From an uncultured Oscillospiraceae bacterium (lineage in GTDB: Bacteria > Bacillota > Clostridia > Oscillospirales > Oscillospiraceae): DNA of 64,000 nucleotides. Shown in pieces: positions 24,770 through 32,469 of the stretch. The notes beneath the pieces were generated by a model. The model worked only from the letters and a program-made list of their open reading frames with translations. It was not told the origin of the DNA and did not search any database. A program made the position numbers and the translations under genes. Each line of letters opens with the position of its first letter. Position 1 is the first letter of the stretch. Location: contig CAKSWA010000001.1 of NCBI GenBank assembly GCA_934511165.1, positions 1 through 64,000 on the forward strand. The letters run 5' to 3'.

Positions 24770-25426
24770 ATGCTTTCTGGAAATACCTCTGTCAGTCTAA
24801 AGGACGCTGTGTCCAGCGCCATTTTGGAGGATATTCTTTCGCATAAATATGAACCGCAGGAGATTCTCAACGAAAAGGATCTCGTGAAAGCTTACGGCTG
24901 CAGTAAAACGCCGGTTCGCGAAGCGCTGCTTTCGCTTTGTAACGACGGTGTTTTGCGCAGTATTCCCCGCTGCGGCTATGAAATTGTTCGTCTCACCGTG
25001 GATGACGTAAACAATATGCTGCATTTCCGGTATATTATAGAAAGCGGTCTTCTGACTTTCGGCTATATGAGCTTTACACCCAATCAGATTGCGCGGCTGG
25101 TGGAACTTGATGCGCAATGCTCCGCCGCGGAAAACGATTTGTGGCATCACTGGGATTGCAATGCCAAGTTCCATGTGAAAATGATCACCTTTTGTAAAAA
25201 CTACTACGCAGCAGGCGTTCTTCAGCAATGCATGGATCGCTTAAAGCGGGCCTATGCGCAGCTCTATTGGGATAACCTTGATTCCGTCACGTTTTCCATC
25301 GATACCCGTTCCCACAAGGACATTATTCAGGGCTTGCAGAATAAGGATCTGGATTTTATCCTCTCCAGCCTGAAAAAAGATCTTATGGACTTCGGTGGGC
25401 CTCATTCCTTGTCTCTCGCTTTTTGA
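24770..25426 (+). CDS. GntR/FadR-type transcriptional regulator (FCD domain)
   Basis: DNA-binding regulator of 218 residues. The winged HTH covers residues 10-75 (ILEDILSHKYEPQEILNEKD, then YGCSKTPVREALLSLCNDG), followed by an all-helical FCD-type ligand domain with RYIIESGLL, AKFHVKMITFC and THSHKDI-like TRSHKDIIQGL, whose Asp/His residues usually bind a metal near the effector. GAAGGGAG precedes the ATG. It is divergent from the cdsB-like operon, so that operon is its probable target, with an amino acid or carboxylate as the probable effector. The gene is AT-richer than the chromosomal background. Confidence 0.88.
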   Translation: MLSGNTSVSLKDAVSSAILEDILSHKYEPQEILNEKDLVKAYGCSKTPVREALLSLCNDGVLRSIPRCGYEIVRLTVDDVNNMLHFRYIIESGLLTFGYMSFTPNQIARLVELDAQCSAAENDLWHHWDCNAKFHVKMITFCKNYYAAGVLQQCMDRLKRAYAQLYWDNLDSVTFSIDTRSHKDIIQGLQNKDLDFILSSLKKDLMDFGGPHSLSLAF

Positions 25427-25530
25427 CGCGCACAAGATGAAAACTCTATTTTCGCCTGCAGGCGCAAGCTCTGCGAGGCGTCCTTAACAGTCTGAGGATG
25501 GGGTTGTCCCCCCCCCACTCATTCGAGCTA

Positions 25531-25683
25531 TCAAAAAGCCTCGCAGAGCTTCCGCGTTTTTTCCGGCGAATAGCGGCACTCCGAAAAGAGGCTCATATCC
25601 GCGAACGTGGCCGGGTCGCGCTGAAAACCGCGGTCAAGCTCGTTCATTCCCTCAAGTGTGATCTTTTGCAGTTTGATGTCCAT
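25531..25683 (-). pseudogene. Truncated second copy of the GNAT acetyltransferase (50 aa)
   Basis: Encodes the first 50 or so residues of the acetyltransferase at 16457-16936 with a few substitutions (for example SLFSECRYSPEKTRK against SLFSEYHYSPEETRK), then stops. It overlaps, as in the original, the end of a ligase-like gene copy (up to about 25794). An inverted repeat, AAGCTCTGCGAGGC at 25467-25480 and its complement at 25538-25551, brackets its 3' end. Confidence 0.7.
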
Positions 25684-26290
25684 GTTCTGTCGCTCTCCCT
25701 TCCGGTGCGAATGTCAGCCCCCACGCGAGCCACAAAAGCAGCGCGCTCACAACGAGACCAAGCGCAAAAAATGCCTGGATCCAGTACGCCGCCGAAGATG
25801 GGGTGCCGCGCGATGAGCTCGCGCAGGAATATCCGTTTGTCTATGCCGCCGTGGGCTGGCACCCGGAGGAATGGCAGAGCTGGAACGGCGAGAGCATGGC
25901 GCTGCTGCGCTCGCTCTGCGCGCAGCCAAAGGTCGTCGCCATCGGGGAGATCGGGCTGGATTATTACTGGGACACCGAGCACAAGGCGCTGCAGAAAGAA
26001 ATGTTTGAGTGGCAGCTTTCGCTCGCCATCGAGCGCAATCTGCCCGTGATCGTGCACGACCGCGAAGCGCACGGCGACTCGCTCGAAATTGTGATGAATT
26101 ATCCCGAAGCCCGCGGCGTGTTCCATTGCTTTTCCGGCAGCGCGGAGATGGCAAAGGAGCTCGTCCGCCGCGGCTGGTATCTCGGCTTTGACGGCCCCGT
26201 TACCTATAAAAATAACAAAAAGGCTGCCGTCTGTTCGGCATCGATGCATAAAACTTTATGCGCTGGCACCGCACCACAAAAATGCGCAAA
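25549..26290 (+). repeat. Diverged, internally deleted duplication of the GNAT/ligase/tatD region
   Basis: Mosaic of three pieces matching the region 7-9 kb upstream: about 25549-25794 matches 16800-17045 (start of GNAT and end of the ligase-like gene, roughly 95 percent identical by eye); about 25816-26228 matches 18521-18933 (tatD), the later part identical; 26229-26290 matches 19121-19183 (tatD end plus downstream). The tatD deletion of 187 bases is flanked by GGCTGCC in the original, suggesting slippage between short repeats. The copies are direct repeats flanking the IS3 element and the cdsB operon. Confidence 0.85.
25816..26250 (+). pseudogene. Second, truncated tatD copy
   Basis: Lacks the first third of TatD (including the HxH metal motif) and an internal 187-base segment with the DSPY region, so it cannot make an active hydrolase. 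The remaining sequence from QEYPFVYAAVGWHPEEWQ-like codons to GFDGPVTYKNNKKAA is nearly identical to the intact gene; after the deletion the frame is wrong. It is followed by the terminator at 26292-26326, which was probably the original tatD terminator before the insertion. Confidence 0.85.
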
Positions 26291-26291
26291 A

Positions 26292-26326
26292 CTGCCGCCG
26301 GGGATCACTCCCGGCGGCAGTTTTTT
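26292..26326. terminator. Strong terminator between the tatD copy and the histidine kinase
   Basis: 11-bp stem CTGCCGCCGGG / CCCGGCGGCAG, 7-base loop, then TTTTTT on the plus strand; the minus strand also ends GCAGTTTTG, so it can serve the convergent kinase gene. Confidence 0.88.
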
Positions 26327-26328
26327 CT

Positions 26329-27396
26329 TTATTCTCTGTATTTGCGCTGGTAGGCTTCCGTCGGCAGCACTTCGCTGAGCTCTGTCAATATCAGCTCGGG
26401 GCCGCTGTCGTGCCGCAGCGTATCGCGCAGCGGAAGCTTTCCCGTGAGCGGAAGCTGCAGGTGCACGCTCGTCTCGCCGTTTTCGCCGCGCTGGACGACG
26501 AGCACGCCGTTGTGGAGCTGTGCCAGTCCCTGCGCAATGGAAAATCCGAGTCCCGAATCGTTCACGTTGGTGAGCGAGTCCTCCCGATTGGGCGTGAACA
26601 CCTCGGAAAGCTCGCTCTCCGTCATGCCCTGCCCGTCGTCGCAGACCGTGAGCTGGCAGTGCTGGCCGACGCGCTTGAGCCGGACAGCGATCGTGCCGCC
26701 CTCGCCGGTGTGCATGACGCAGTTGGCGATCAGAATGAGCAGAAGCTGCTCGAGCCGGTCGCGGTCGCCCACAACGAAGAGGTTGTCCCCCGAGATATCC
26801 CACCGGAACGCAATTTTTTTCCGCCGGAGGAAGAACTCCGCGGAGCCCAGCAGATCGTCCACCAGATGGCTGATCGATACCGACTGCATCCGGCAGGCCA
26901 TCGTCCCGTCAGCAAGCGCGTTCACATCCGCAAGCTGGTTGGTGAGATGGAGGATCGAATAATAGCTGTGGAAGAGGATCGAGGCATACGCCCCGTCCTC
27001 GTCGTTCTCCAGCTCGTTCTCCGTCACGTGGTCGAGCGCCAGACGGAGATTGAATGACGCCGTGCGCATCTGCCGCAGCGCCGTCGGCGGTACCGGCGGG
27101 AAGGACGGCTCTTCGGTCTGGATCGTAAGGACAAGAACCTCGCCGCAGCGCGCGGCGGTGACGGTTCTTGCCGTGCCGTCCACCGTGATCGATGTGGCAA
27201 AGCTGTCACCCCAGTCGTTCTCTTCCAGACCGGGGAGCCGTTTTTCCACACGCTCACCTGTGATGTCTGTGCCGAACAGCCGGCAGGCTGCCGGGTTGGC
27301 AAAGGCAATACTGCCGTGCACCGCGCCGCAGACGGCGTCCCGGCTCAGCCGGAACAGTGGCGCGATCGACGCGCCGGTCGTATCATTTATTTCCAT
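26329..27396 (-). CDS. Orphan sensor histidine kinase, no membrane segment
   Basis: Protein of 355 residues with an N-terminal PAS-like part (AVHGSIAFANPAACRLFG), a helical region that could be a phospho-acceptor domain (SILFHSYYSILHLTNQLADV, His about residue 145), and a C-terminal GHKL ATPase with N-box LILIANCVMHT, G1 CDDGQGM and G2 DSGLGFSIAQG. No transmembrane segment, so it would be cytoplasmic. There is no response regulator next to it. In a Spo0A-bearing organism an orphan kinase of this type may feed the sporulation phosphorelay, but this is inference. ATG at 27396 has only a weak GGAAAGGGAAAA site. Confidence 0.8.
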   Translation of the reverse strand: MEINDTTGASIAPLFRLSRDAVCGAVHGSIAFANPAACRLFGTDITGERVEKRLPGLEENDWGDSFATSITVDGTARTVTAARCGEVLVLTIQTEEPSFPPVPPTALRQMRTASFNLRLALDHVTENELENDEDGAYASILFHSYYSILHLTNQLADVNALADGTMACRMQSVSISHLVDDLLGSAEFFLRRKKIAFRWDISGDNLFVVGDRDRLEQLLLILIANCVMHTGEGGTIAVRLKRVGQHCQLTVCDDGQGMTESELSEVFTPNREDSLTNVNDSGLGFSIAQGLAQLHNGVLVVQRGENGETSVHLQLPLTGKLPLRDTLRHDSGPELILTELSEVLPTEAYQRKYRE

Positions 27397-27569
27397 ATCA
27401 GGAGTTTTCCCTTTCCGCCGGATATTATTGGCCGTATCATACCACAAATTTCGCGGCGCGGATACCCTGTTTTTTCTTTTTTTGCGCAGTTTAACTTCTC
27501 ATCGCCGTTTTCTATACATATTCACTAACTAAATGTCGAGAATATTTTTATATTGTTTAAAAAAAACAC

Positions 27570-27598
27570 TTGTTCCGCGTGCGAAAATGATGTAAAAT
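27570..27598 (+). promoter_or_regulatory. Promoter of gapdh
   Basis: TTGTTC (27570-27575), 17 bases, TAAAAT (27593-27598), in an AT-rich region about 50 bases before the ATG. Confidence 0.6.
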
Positions 27599-27647
27599 GC
27601 AGCCGGTTAGAAGAGAGAATAAAAATTTTTTACAGGAGGATACACAC

Positions 27648-28658
27648 ATGATTAGAATTGGTATCAGCGGATTCGGACGCATCGGTCGTTTGGCGGCCCG
27701 CGTGGCTCTTCGCCGCGGCGACATGGAGGTCGTTGCTATCAACGCTCCGGACAAGACTCCTGAGCAGATCGCTTACGTTTTCTCCCATGACTCCGTCCAT
27801 GGCAAGTGGGAAGGCACCGTCTCCTACGACGAGCACCACCTGATCGTCGACGGCAAGCCCATCCTTCTCCTCAGCAGCCGCGACCCCTCCACCCTCGGCT
27901 GGGGTGAGCTGAACGTTCCTTACGTTGTTGAGTGCACCGGCAAGTTCCTCACCGCCGAGAGCGTGCAGCCCCATCTGGACGCCGGCGCGAAGTTCGTGCT
28001 GATGAGTGCCCCCGCGAAGGACAAGACCCCGATGTTCGTTTACGGCGTCAACCACAAGACCTACTCAGCCGATCTGAAGGTCGCCTCCGCCGCTTCCTGC
28101 ACCACCAACTGCCTCGCTCCCATGGCGAAGGTCCTGCACGACAACTTCGGCATCGTCGAAGGCCTTATGACCACCGTTCACGCTGCCACCGCCACGCAGA
28201 GCATCGTTGACGAGTACTCCAAGAAGAACTGGCGTCTCGGCCGCAGCACCTACGACAACATCATCCCCTCCACCACCGGCGCTGCGAAGGCCGTCGGCAA
28301 GGTCATCCCCGAGCTGCAGGGCAAGCTGACCGGCATGTCCATGCGTATCCCCGCCCCGGACGGCTCCATCGTTGACCTGACCGTGTCTCTCGCCAAGGAG
28401 ACCACCTACGAGGAAGTCTGTGCTGCGATGAAGGCCGCCTGCGAAGGCGAGCTGAAGGACGTCATGGCTTACGAGGATCAGCCCATCGTCTCTTCCGACA
28501 TCATCGGCGAGACCCACTCCAGCATCTTTGACGCGCAGGCCGGCATCGCTCTGAACGGCCACTTCATGAAGCTCTGCGCCTGGTACGACAACGAGTACGG
28601 CTTCACCTGCAACATGATGCGTCTGCTCGCTCACATCGCCTCCGTCCGCGGCGAGTAA
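27648..28658 (+). CDS. gap: Glyceraldehyde-3-phosphate dehydrogenase, type I
   Basis: Glycolytic enzyme converting glyceraldehyde-3-phosphate, NAD and phosphate to 1,3-bisphosphoglycerate. 336 residues, the usual length. N-terminal NAD-binding GISGFGRIGRLAAR, catalytic Cys in SAASCTTNCLAP, substrate-binding STTGAAKAVGKVIPEL and the C-terminal WYDNEYGF are all present. CAGGAGGA precedes the ATG. Codon use is strongly biased to a few codons compared with neighbours, as expected for a highly expressed gene. It appears to be monocistronic, with its own promoter and terminator; pgk is not adjacent. Confidence 0.97.
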   Translation: MIRIGISGFGRIGRLAARVALRRGDMEVVAINAPDKTPEQIAYVFSHDSVHGKWEGTVSYDEHHLIVDGKPILLLSSRDPSTLGWGELNVPYVVECTGKFLTAESVQPHLDAGAKFVLMSAPAKDKTPMFVYGVNHKTYSADLKVASAASCTTNCLAPMAKVLHDNFGIVEGLMTTVHAATATQSIVDEYSKKNWRLGRSTYDNIIPSTTGAAKAVGKVIPELQGKLTGMSMRIPAPDGSIVDLTVSLAKETTYEEVCAAMKAACEGELKDVMAYEDQPIVSSDIIGETHSSIFDAQAGIALNGHFMKLCAWYDNEYGFTCNMMRLLAHIASVRGE

Positions 28659-28692
28659 GTTTCTGAGCGCTTAGTTTCCAAGGCATAAACCC

Positions 28693-28731
28693 ATGCCCCC
28701 ATCCTGCCGCAAGCAGGACGGGGGCATTTCT
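28693..28731 (+). terminator. Terminator of gapdh
   Basis: Long stem ATGCCCCC-A-TCCTGC / GCAGGA-C-GGGGGCAT with a 5-base loop, then TTTCTT. The ribosome site of the next gene follows immediately. Confidence 0.75.
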
Positions 28732-28745
28732 TCGGAGGAATTTGG

Positions 28746-29261
28746 ATGAATACGGTACTTCTCGGCAACATCGTTGCGCTCATCGGCGCGGCCATCATGG
28801 TCTCGACCGGCTTTTTGAAAACGAAAAAGCAGATTCTCACCGTGCAATGCTTCCAGTACGGCGTGCTGAGCGCCGCGAACGCCATTCTCGGTGCGTTTAC
28901 GGGCATCACGGCCAACGTCGTCGGCATTGCGCGCAATCTCTTCTGCATGAAGAAAGAATTCACTATGCTGTGGAAGCTCGTATTCATTGCCGCGCAGCTC
29001 GCGCTGTTCTTTGCTTTCAACGCCGACGGCTGGTTTGGGCTGCTGCCCGCGGCGGCAACGTGCGCCTACACGTGGTTTCTTGATCTCAGGGACGAGGTGC
29101 AGCTCAAAATCGTCATAATCGCCACGGTGCTCTGCTGGGCGGTCTATGACTTTGTTTTCAAAAACTATGTGACGTTCGCCTTCGATCTCGGCACGGTCGT
29201 GTCCAATCTCATCGGCATCGTCACGCTACAGAAAGCGGCGAAGCAGGGGCGAATGCCGTAA
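28746..29261 (+). CDS. YgjV-like inner membrane protein
   Basis: Small membrane protein of 171 residues with about six hydrophobic segments, resembling the YgjV (Imp-YgjV) family, whose role is unknown. Recognisable parts are the N-terminal GNIVALIGAAIMVSTGF, the short polar loop with TKKQILTVQ, and GITANVVGIARNLFCMKKEF. The ATG follows CGGAGGAATTT, which sits just after the gapdh terminator, so some expression may come from read-through. No neighbours suggest a function. Confidence 0.75.
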   Translation: MNTVLLGNIVALIGAAIMVSTGFLKTKKQILTVQCFQYGVLSAANAILGAFTGITANVVGIARNLFCMKKEFTMLWKLVFIAAQLALFFAFNADGWFGLLPAAATCAYTWFLDLRDEVQLKIVIIATVLCWAVYDFVFKNYVTFAFDLGTVVSNLIGIVTLQKAAKQGRMP

Positions 29262-29291
29262 GCGAAAAAGCACGAAGCTTTTGAGGAGTTT

Positions 29292-29341
29292 CCTCTCCCC
29301 CCAGTCAGTGGCTGCGCCGCTGACAGCCCCCCTCGTCAGAG
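29292..29341. repeat. Dispersed palindromic GC-rich repeat, copy 2
   Basis: Contains CAGTCAGTGGCTGCGCCGCTGACAG-type hairpin flanked by CCTCTCCCC and CCCCCTCGTCAGAG, related to the other copies in the window. Lies 30 bases after the YgjV-like gene. Confidence 0.6.
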
Positions 29342-29364
29342 ATAACCCTTATTCCAATGGATAC

Positions 29365-29400
29365 AAAAACTCCGTATGCCGAAGCATACGGAGTTTTTTT
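29365..29400 (+). terminator. Terminator downstream of the YgjV-like gene
   Basis: 12-bp stem AACTCCGTATGC / GCATACGGAGTT with a 4-base loop, followed by TTTTT; the stem can be read in both directions. Confidence 0.8.
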
Positions 29401-29489
29401 GTGCGGTACTGTCGAGGGGTTTTTCATTTTCCATAAGATTCATGATGATAGACGGTTGTTTTCCTAAAATGGGTATGATACAACGAAGC

Positions 29490-29593
29490 TGCCACACAAG
29501 TTGAATAAGTGTCTGAATAAGGATGGTTTTTGCCTTTGGTAAAAACCATCCTCCGTTTCACATCCTTATTTGGACATGAAAACTTGTGTGGCA
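29490..29593. repeat. 104-base imperfect inverted repeat, MITE-like
   Basis: Outer arms of 13 bp (TGCCACACAAGTT at 29490-29502 and its complement at 29581-29593), then AATAAGGATG near 29517-29526 pairing with CATCCTTATT near 29560-29569, and a competing inner hairpin GGATGGTTTTT/AAAAACCATCC. It is AT-rich, has no reading frame, and lies just upstream of a decayed lipoprotein gene. No second copy in the window, so it could be a small transposon derivative or an RNA structure. Confidence 0.5.
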
Positions 29594-29714
29594 ACAAGGG
29601 AGCTATGCGTTTTTCGGTGTGCAGCTTCTTTGAGGCTGCACACTTTTTTATTTTCAGACATGGGAGCAATGCATTAACCCAATGCAAAAAATACAAGAAA
29701 GAGAGGAACAAGAA

Positions 29715-30591
29715 ACGAAAAAAGCACTATCCCTGTTGTTAGCGTTATCTATGGCGCTTGTTCTGTGCGCGTGCGGGCAGACAGAGGCTGCAAAGCACGC
29801 TGATGAAACCATCGCGGCTATAGGTCAGGTGACGGAGAGTAGCTTACGGCAAATCGAAAAGGCCGAAGCGGAAGTCGCCGCCCTAAGCAAAAAGGAAGCG
29901 GAATCTCTGAACAACTTGGAGACACTGAAAGAAGCGCGTTCGGCATATAACGAGCTTCTCGAAGCCGAGAGCAAACGGGCTTTTACCGTTTCCAAAGACG
30001 CCTACGACGAAATCACAAAAGCTTATGAAATCACAGATGACTTCGGTGTAAATGTATACGAAGTATGGCGTCAGGCAATTTACGAAAAAAACTCCGTACT
30101 GGAAGGCGGCATAGAATATCTTTCAGAAAAGCTTAGTTTAACAAAAGACGAGCTGTACGAGGGAGCCGCTTATGCCATGGCAACAGGAGGCGGAAGCAAA
30201 GACTGGAATGAAATAGATGATACGGAAAAGGATGTATACAGAGCAGTTGTTAGGTCAGACGATAGCGGCATTTTTTTCTTTCTATGACAACAACAACTTT
30301 CTTTTTTCCTTTTGCATTAAATGTGTGGTCGGCGCCTACGTCACTAACGGAGAGATTGAAGAGGCACAAAAGGCACTTGACAATGCAAAATCTCTTATGA
30401 AAGAGTTGAGCGATAAGTACGCCGACTATGAGCACTATCCCAGTCTGAAAGGGTATTACACAACAACAAAATCTTTTTTTGATTTCTGTCAGGCTCCAAC
30501 AGGCTCATTTAACCAGTTGGTAGATACAATGAACAACTACAGAAATGCCGTCAGAGACTACAAGGCAGATTTGGACTACATATTTGAATAA
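29715..30591 (+). pseudogene. Lipoprotein gene with lost start codon and frameshift
   Basis: Encodes a lipoprotein with signal peptide KKALSLLLALSMALVLCAC (lipobox LCAC), then a coiled-coil-rich region (SLRQIEKAEAEVAALSKKEAE). The natural start appears to be the ACG at 29715, placed correctly after AGAGGAACAAG, where ATG would be expected (ACG-AAA-AAA-GCA); a longer in-frame ATG at 29682 has no ribosome site and adds a charged leader. Near 30240 the frame is lost and the normal C-terminus (CVVGAYVTNGEIEEAQKALD to YKADLDYIFE) continues one frame over, to 30591. Two independent lesions indicate decay. The sequence is AT-rich and foreign-looking. Confidence 0.65.
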
Positions 30592-30609
30592 CAGAATAAC
30601 AACGAAAAT

Positions 30610-30635
30610 ATCCGCCGGTCTTGCGTCCGGCGGAT
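30610..30635. terminator. Terminator between convergent lipoprotein remnant and ABC exporter
   Basis: 9-bp stem ATCCGCCGG / CCGGCGGAT with an 8-base loop, T-rich on both sides (ACTGTTTTC on plus, ATATTTTCG on minus). Confidence 0.6.
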
Positions 30636-30645
30636 ACTGTTTTCT

Positions 30646-32469
30646 TTATTCGTTTTCCATGGAAGCCTGGATCTGTTCCTCGCGGTACTGGCGGGTGTAG
30701 AGGCCGTAGTACACGCCCTTTTTCGCCATGAGCTCGGCATGGCTGCCGCGCTCGACGATCTTGCCGGCGTTCACGACGAGGATGACATCCGCACGGCGGA
30801 TTGTGGAGAGCCGGTGCGCGATCACAAACGATGTGCGCCCGTCCATGACCTTTTCGATCGCATCCTGGATGAGGCGCTCCGTGACCGTATCGACGGAGGA
30901 GGTCGCCTCGTCGAGCACGAAGATGCGCGGGTCAGCAAGCAGCGCGCGGGCAAAGGACAAAAGCTGCTTCTCGCCGGTCGAAAGGCTGTTGCCGCCCTCG
31001 CCGACGCTGCTGTTGTATCCGTCCGGCAGTCTTTCAATGATCCCGTCGGCAGAAACGGCCTTGACCGCCGCCTCGATCTCCTCCATGGTCGCGTCCTCGC
31101 GGCCATAGCGGAGGTTTTCCAGCACCGTGCCGGAGAAGAGGTGCGGCGTCTGGAGCACATAGCCGATGTTTGAATGGAGCCAGAGCTGGCTGCGCTCCCG
31201 GGCATCGCGCCCGTCGATGAGCACCTGTCCCTCCGTCGGCTCATAGAACCGGCAGACGAGATTCACCAGCGTGGACTTGCCCGCGCCGGTCTCGCCGACG
31301 ATGGCGACGTTCGTCCCCTGCGGCACCTTGAGATTGAAGTGTTCGAGAATGTTCTCGTCGCCGTCGGGGTAGCGGAACGTCACATCGCGGAACTCAATAT
31401 CGCCGTGCAGCTCTTCCCAGTTTTCCTTTTTCGGGTCGAACGTGTCGCCGTATTTTTCCACGACCTCCGGCGTGTCCTCCACGTCGGACTTCGTCTCCAT
31501 GAGCGTGGTGAAGCGCTCGACGTTGACCTGCACGTTCACGAGACTGGAGAGCGCCTGCACGAGCCATTGGATGGGCTCCATCATACCCTGCGCGTAGTTC
31601 ATGAACACGGTGAGCGTGCCGATGAGCATCACGCCCTCGCGCGTGACGATGCCGCCGCGCCAGAGGACGAGCGCGAGCGCAAGCGAGGCCGCAAGCGTCG
31701 TTGTGGAAATGAAGATCGCACGGAAATGCATCGCGCGGACACTGACCTTTTTCATATCGGCGGTCAGCTCGTCAAATTCCTTCTCCATCTTGTCCTCCAC
31801 AACGAGCGTTTTTGTCGTCGTAGCGCCGGTGATGCCCTCGTTGAAGGCGCCGGTGATGCGGGAGTTCTTCTCGCGCACCTGGCGGTGGAAGAATACGAGC
31901 TTTTTCTGGAAATACATGGATGAGATCGCCACGATCGGCACGATCACGAGCACGCACAGCGCCATCTTCCAGTTGAGGATGAGCATCATGACGATGGCGC
32001 ACACGAGATACGCCGAGTGCCACACGCCCTCCGCCATGCTCCAGGCGAGCGTGCTCGCGATGCGGTCGGTATCGGACATGACGCGCGCGTGGACATAGCC
32101 GACGCTGTTCTGGTTGAAGTACGAGAACGAGAGCGTCTGCAGATGGTTGAAGCTCTCGCGCTTGAGATCGCGGCCGACGGACAGCTCCAGCTTGCACGCG
32201 CCGAAGGCAGAAATGTAGTTGGAGGCCGTCTGCGTGAGGATGATAATAACATATGCGCCGATAAACCAGCCGAGCCCCGCGAGGGTCGAATTGGCTATGT
32301 AGTTATCGATGGCGTACTGCTGGAAGAGCGGGATGACCGCGTCCATGGCGCTGCCGTAAAACGCCATGAGGATCATCCAGAAAATGAGCTTGCCGTACGG
32401 CTTCATATACGGGATGAGGTTGGGGATGCCGAACCATTTTGCGCTTCGGGTCTTTTTTGCCTCGTTCAT
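30646..32469 (-). CDS. ABC exporter half-transporter, canonical ATPase partner
   Basis: 607-residue fusion of a six-helix membrane domain and an ATPase domain, type IV exporter (MsbA/LmrCD-like). ATPase motifs: Walker A GETGAGKST, Q-loop VLQTPHLF, signature LSTGEKQLLSFARALL (LSTGE instead of LSGGQ), Walker B with catalytic Glu FVLDEATSS, and switch His IAHRLS. It is translated from an ATG that overlaps the stop of the upstream half-transporter by 4 bases, so the two form a heterodimer. With the partner lacking the catalytic Glu, this subunit completes the functional site. Substrate unknown: drugs, lipids or peptides are all possible. Confidence 0.93.
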   Translation of the reverse strand: MNEAKKTRSAKWFGIPNLIPYMKPYGKLIFWMILMAFYGSAMDAVIPLFQQYAIDNYIANSTLAGLGWFIGAYVIIILTQTASNYISAFGACKLELSVGRDLKRESFNHLQTLSFSYFNQNSVGYVHARVMSDTDRIASTLAWSMAEGVWHSAYLVCAIVMMLILNWKMALCVLVIVPIVAISSMYFQKKLVFFHRQVREKNSRITGAFNEGITGATTTKTLVVEDKMEKEFDELTADMKKVSVRAMHFRAIFISTTTLAASLALALVLWRGGIVTREGVMLIGTLTVFMNYAQGMMEPIQWLVQALSSLVNVQVNVERFTTLMETKSDVEDTPEVVEKYGDTFDPKKENWEELHGDIEFRDVTFRYPDGDENILEHFNLKVPQGTNVAIVGETGAGKSTLVNLVCRFYEPTEGQVLIDGRDARERSQLWLHSNIGYVLQTPHLFSGTVLENLRYGREDATMEEIEAAVKAVSADGIIERLPDGYNSSVGEGGNSLSTGEKQLLSFARALLADPRIFVLDEATSSVDTVTERLIQDAIEKVMDGRTSFVIAHRLSTIRRADVILVVNAGKIVERGSHAELMAKKGVYYGLYTRQYREEQIQASMENE

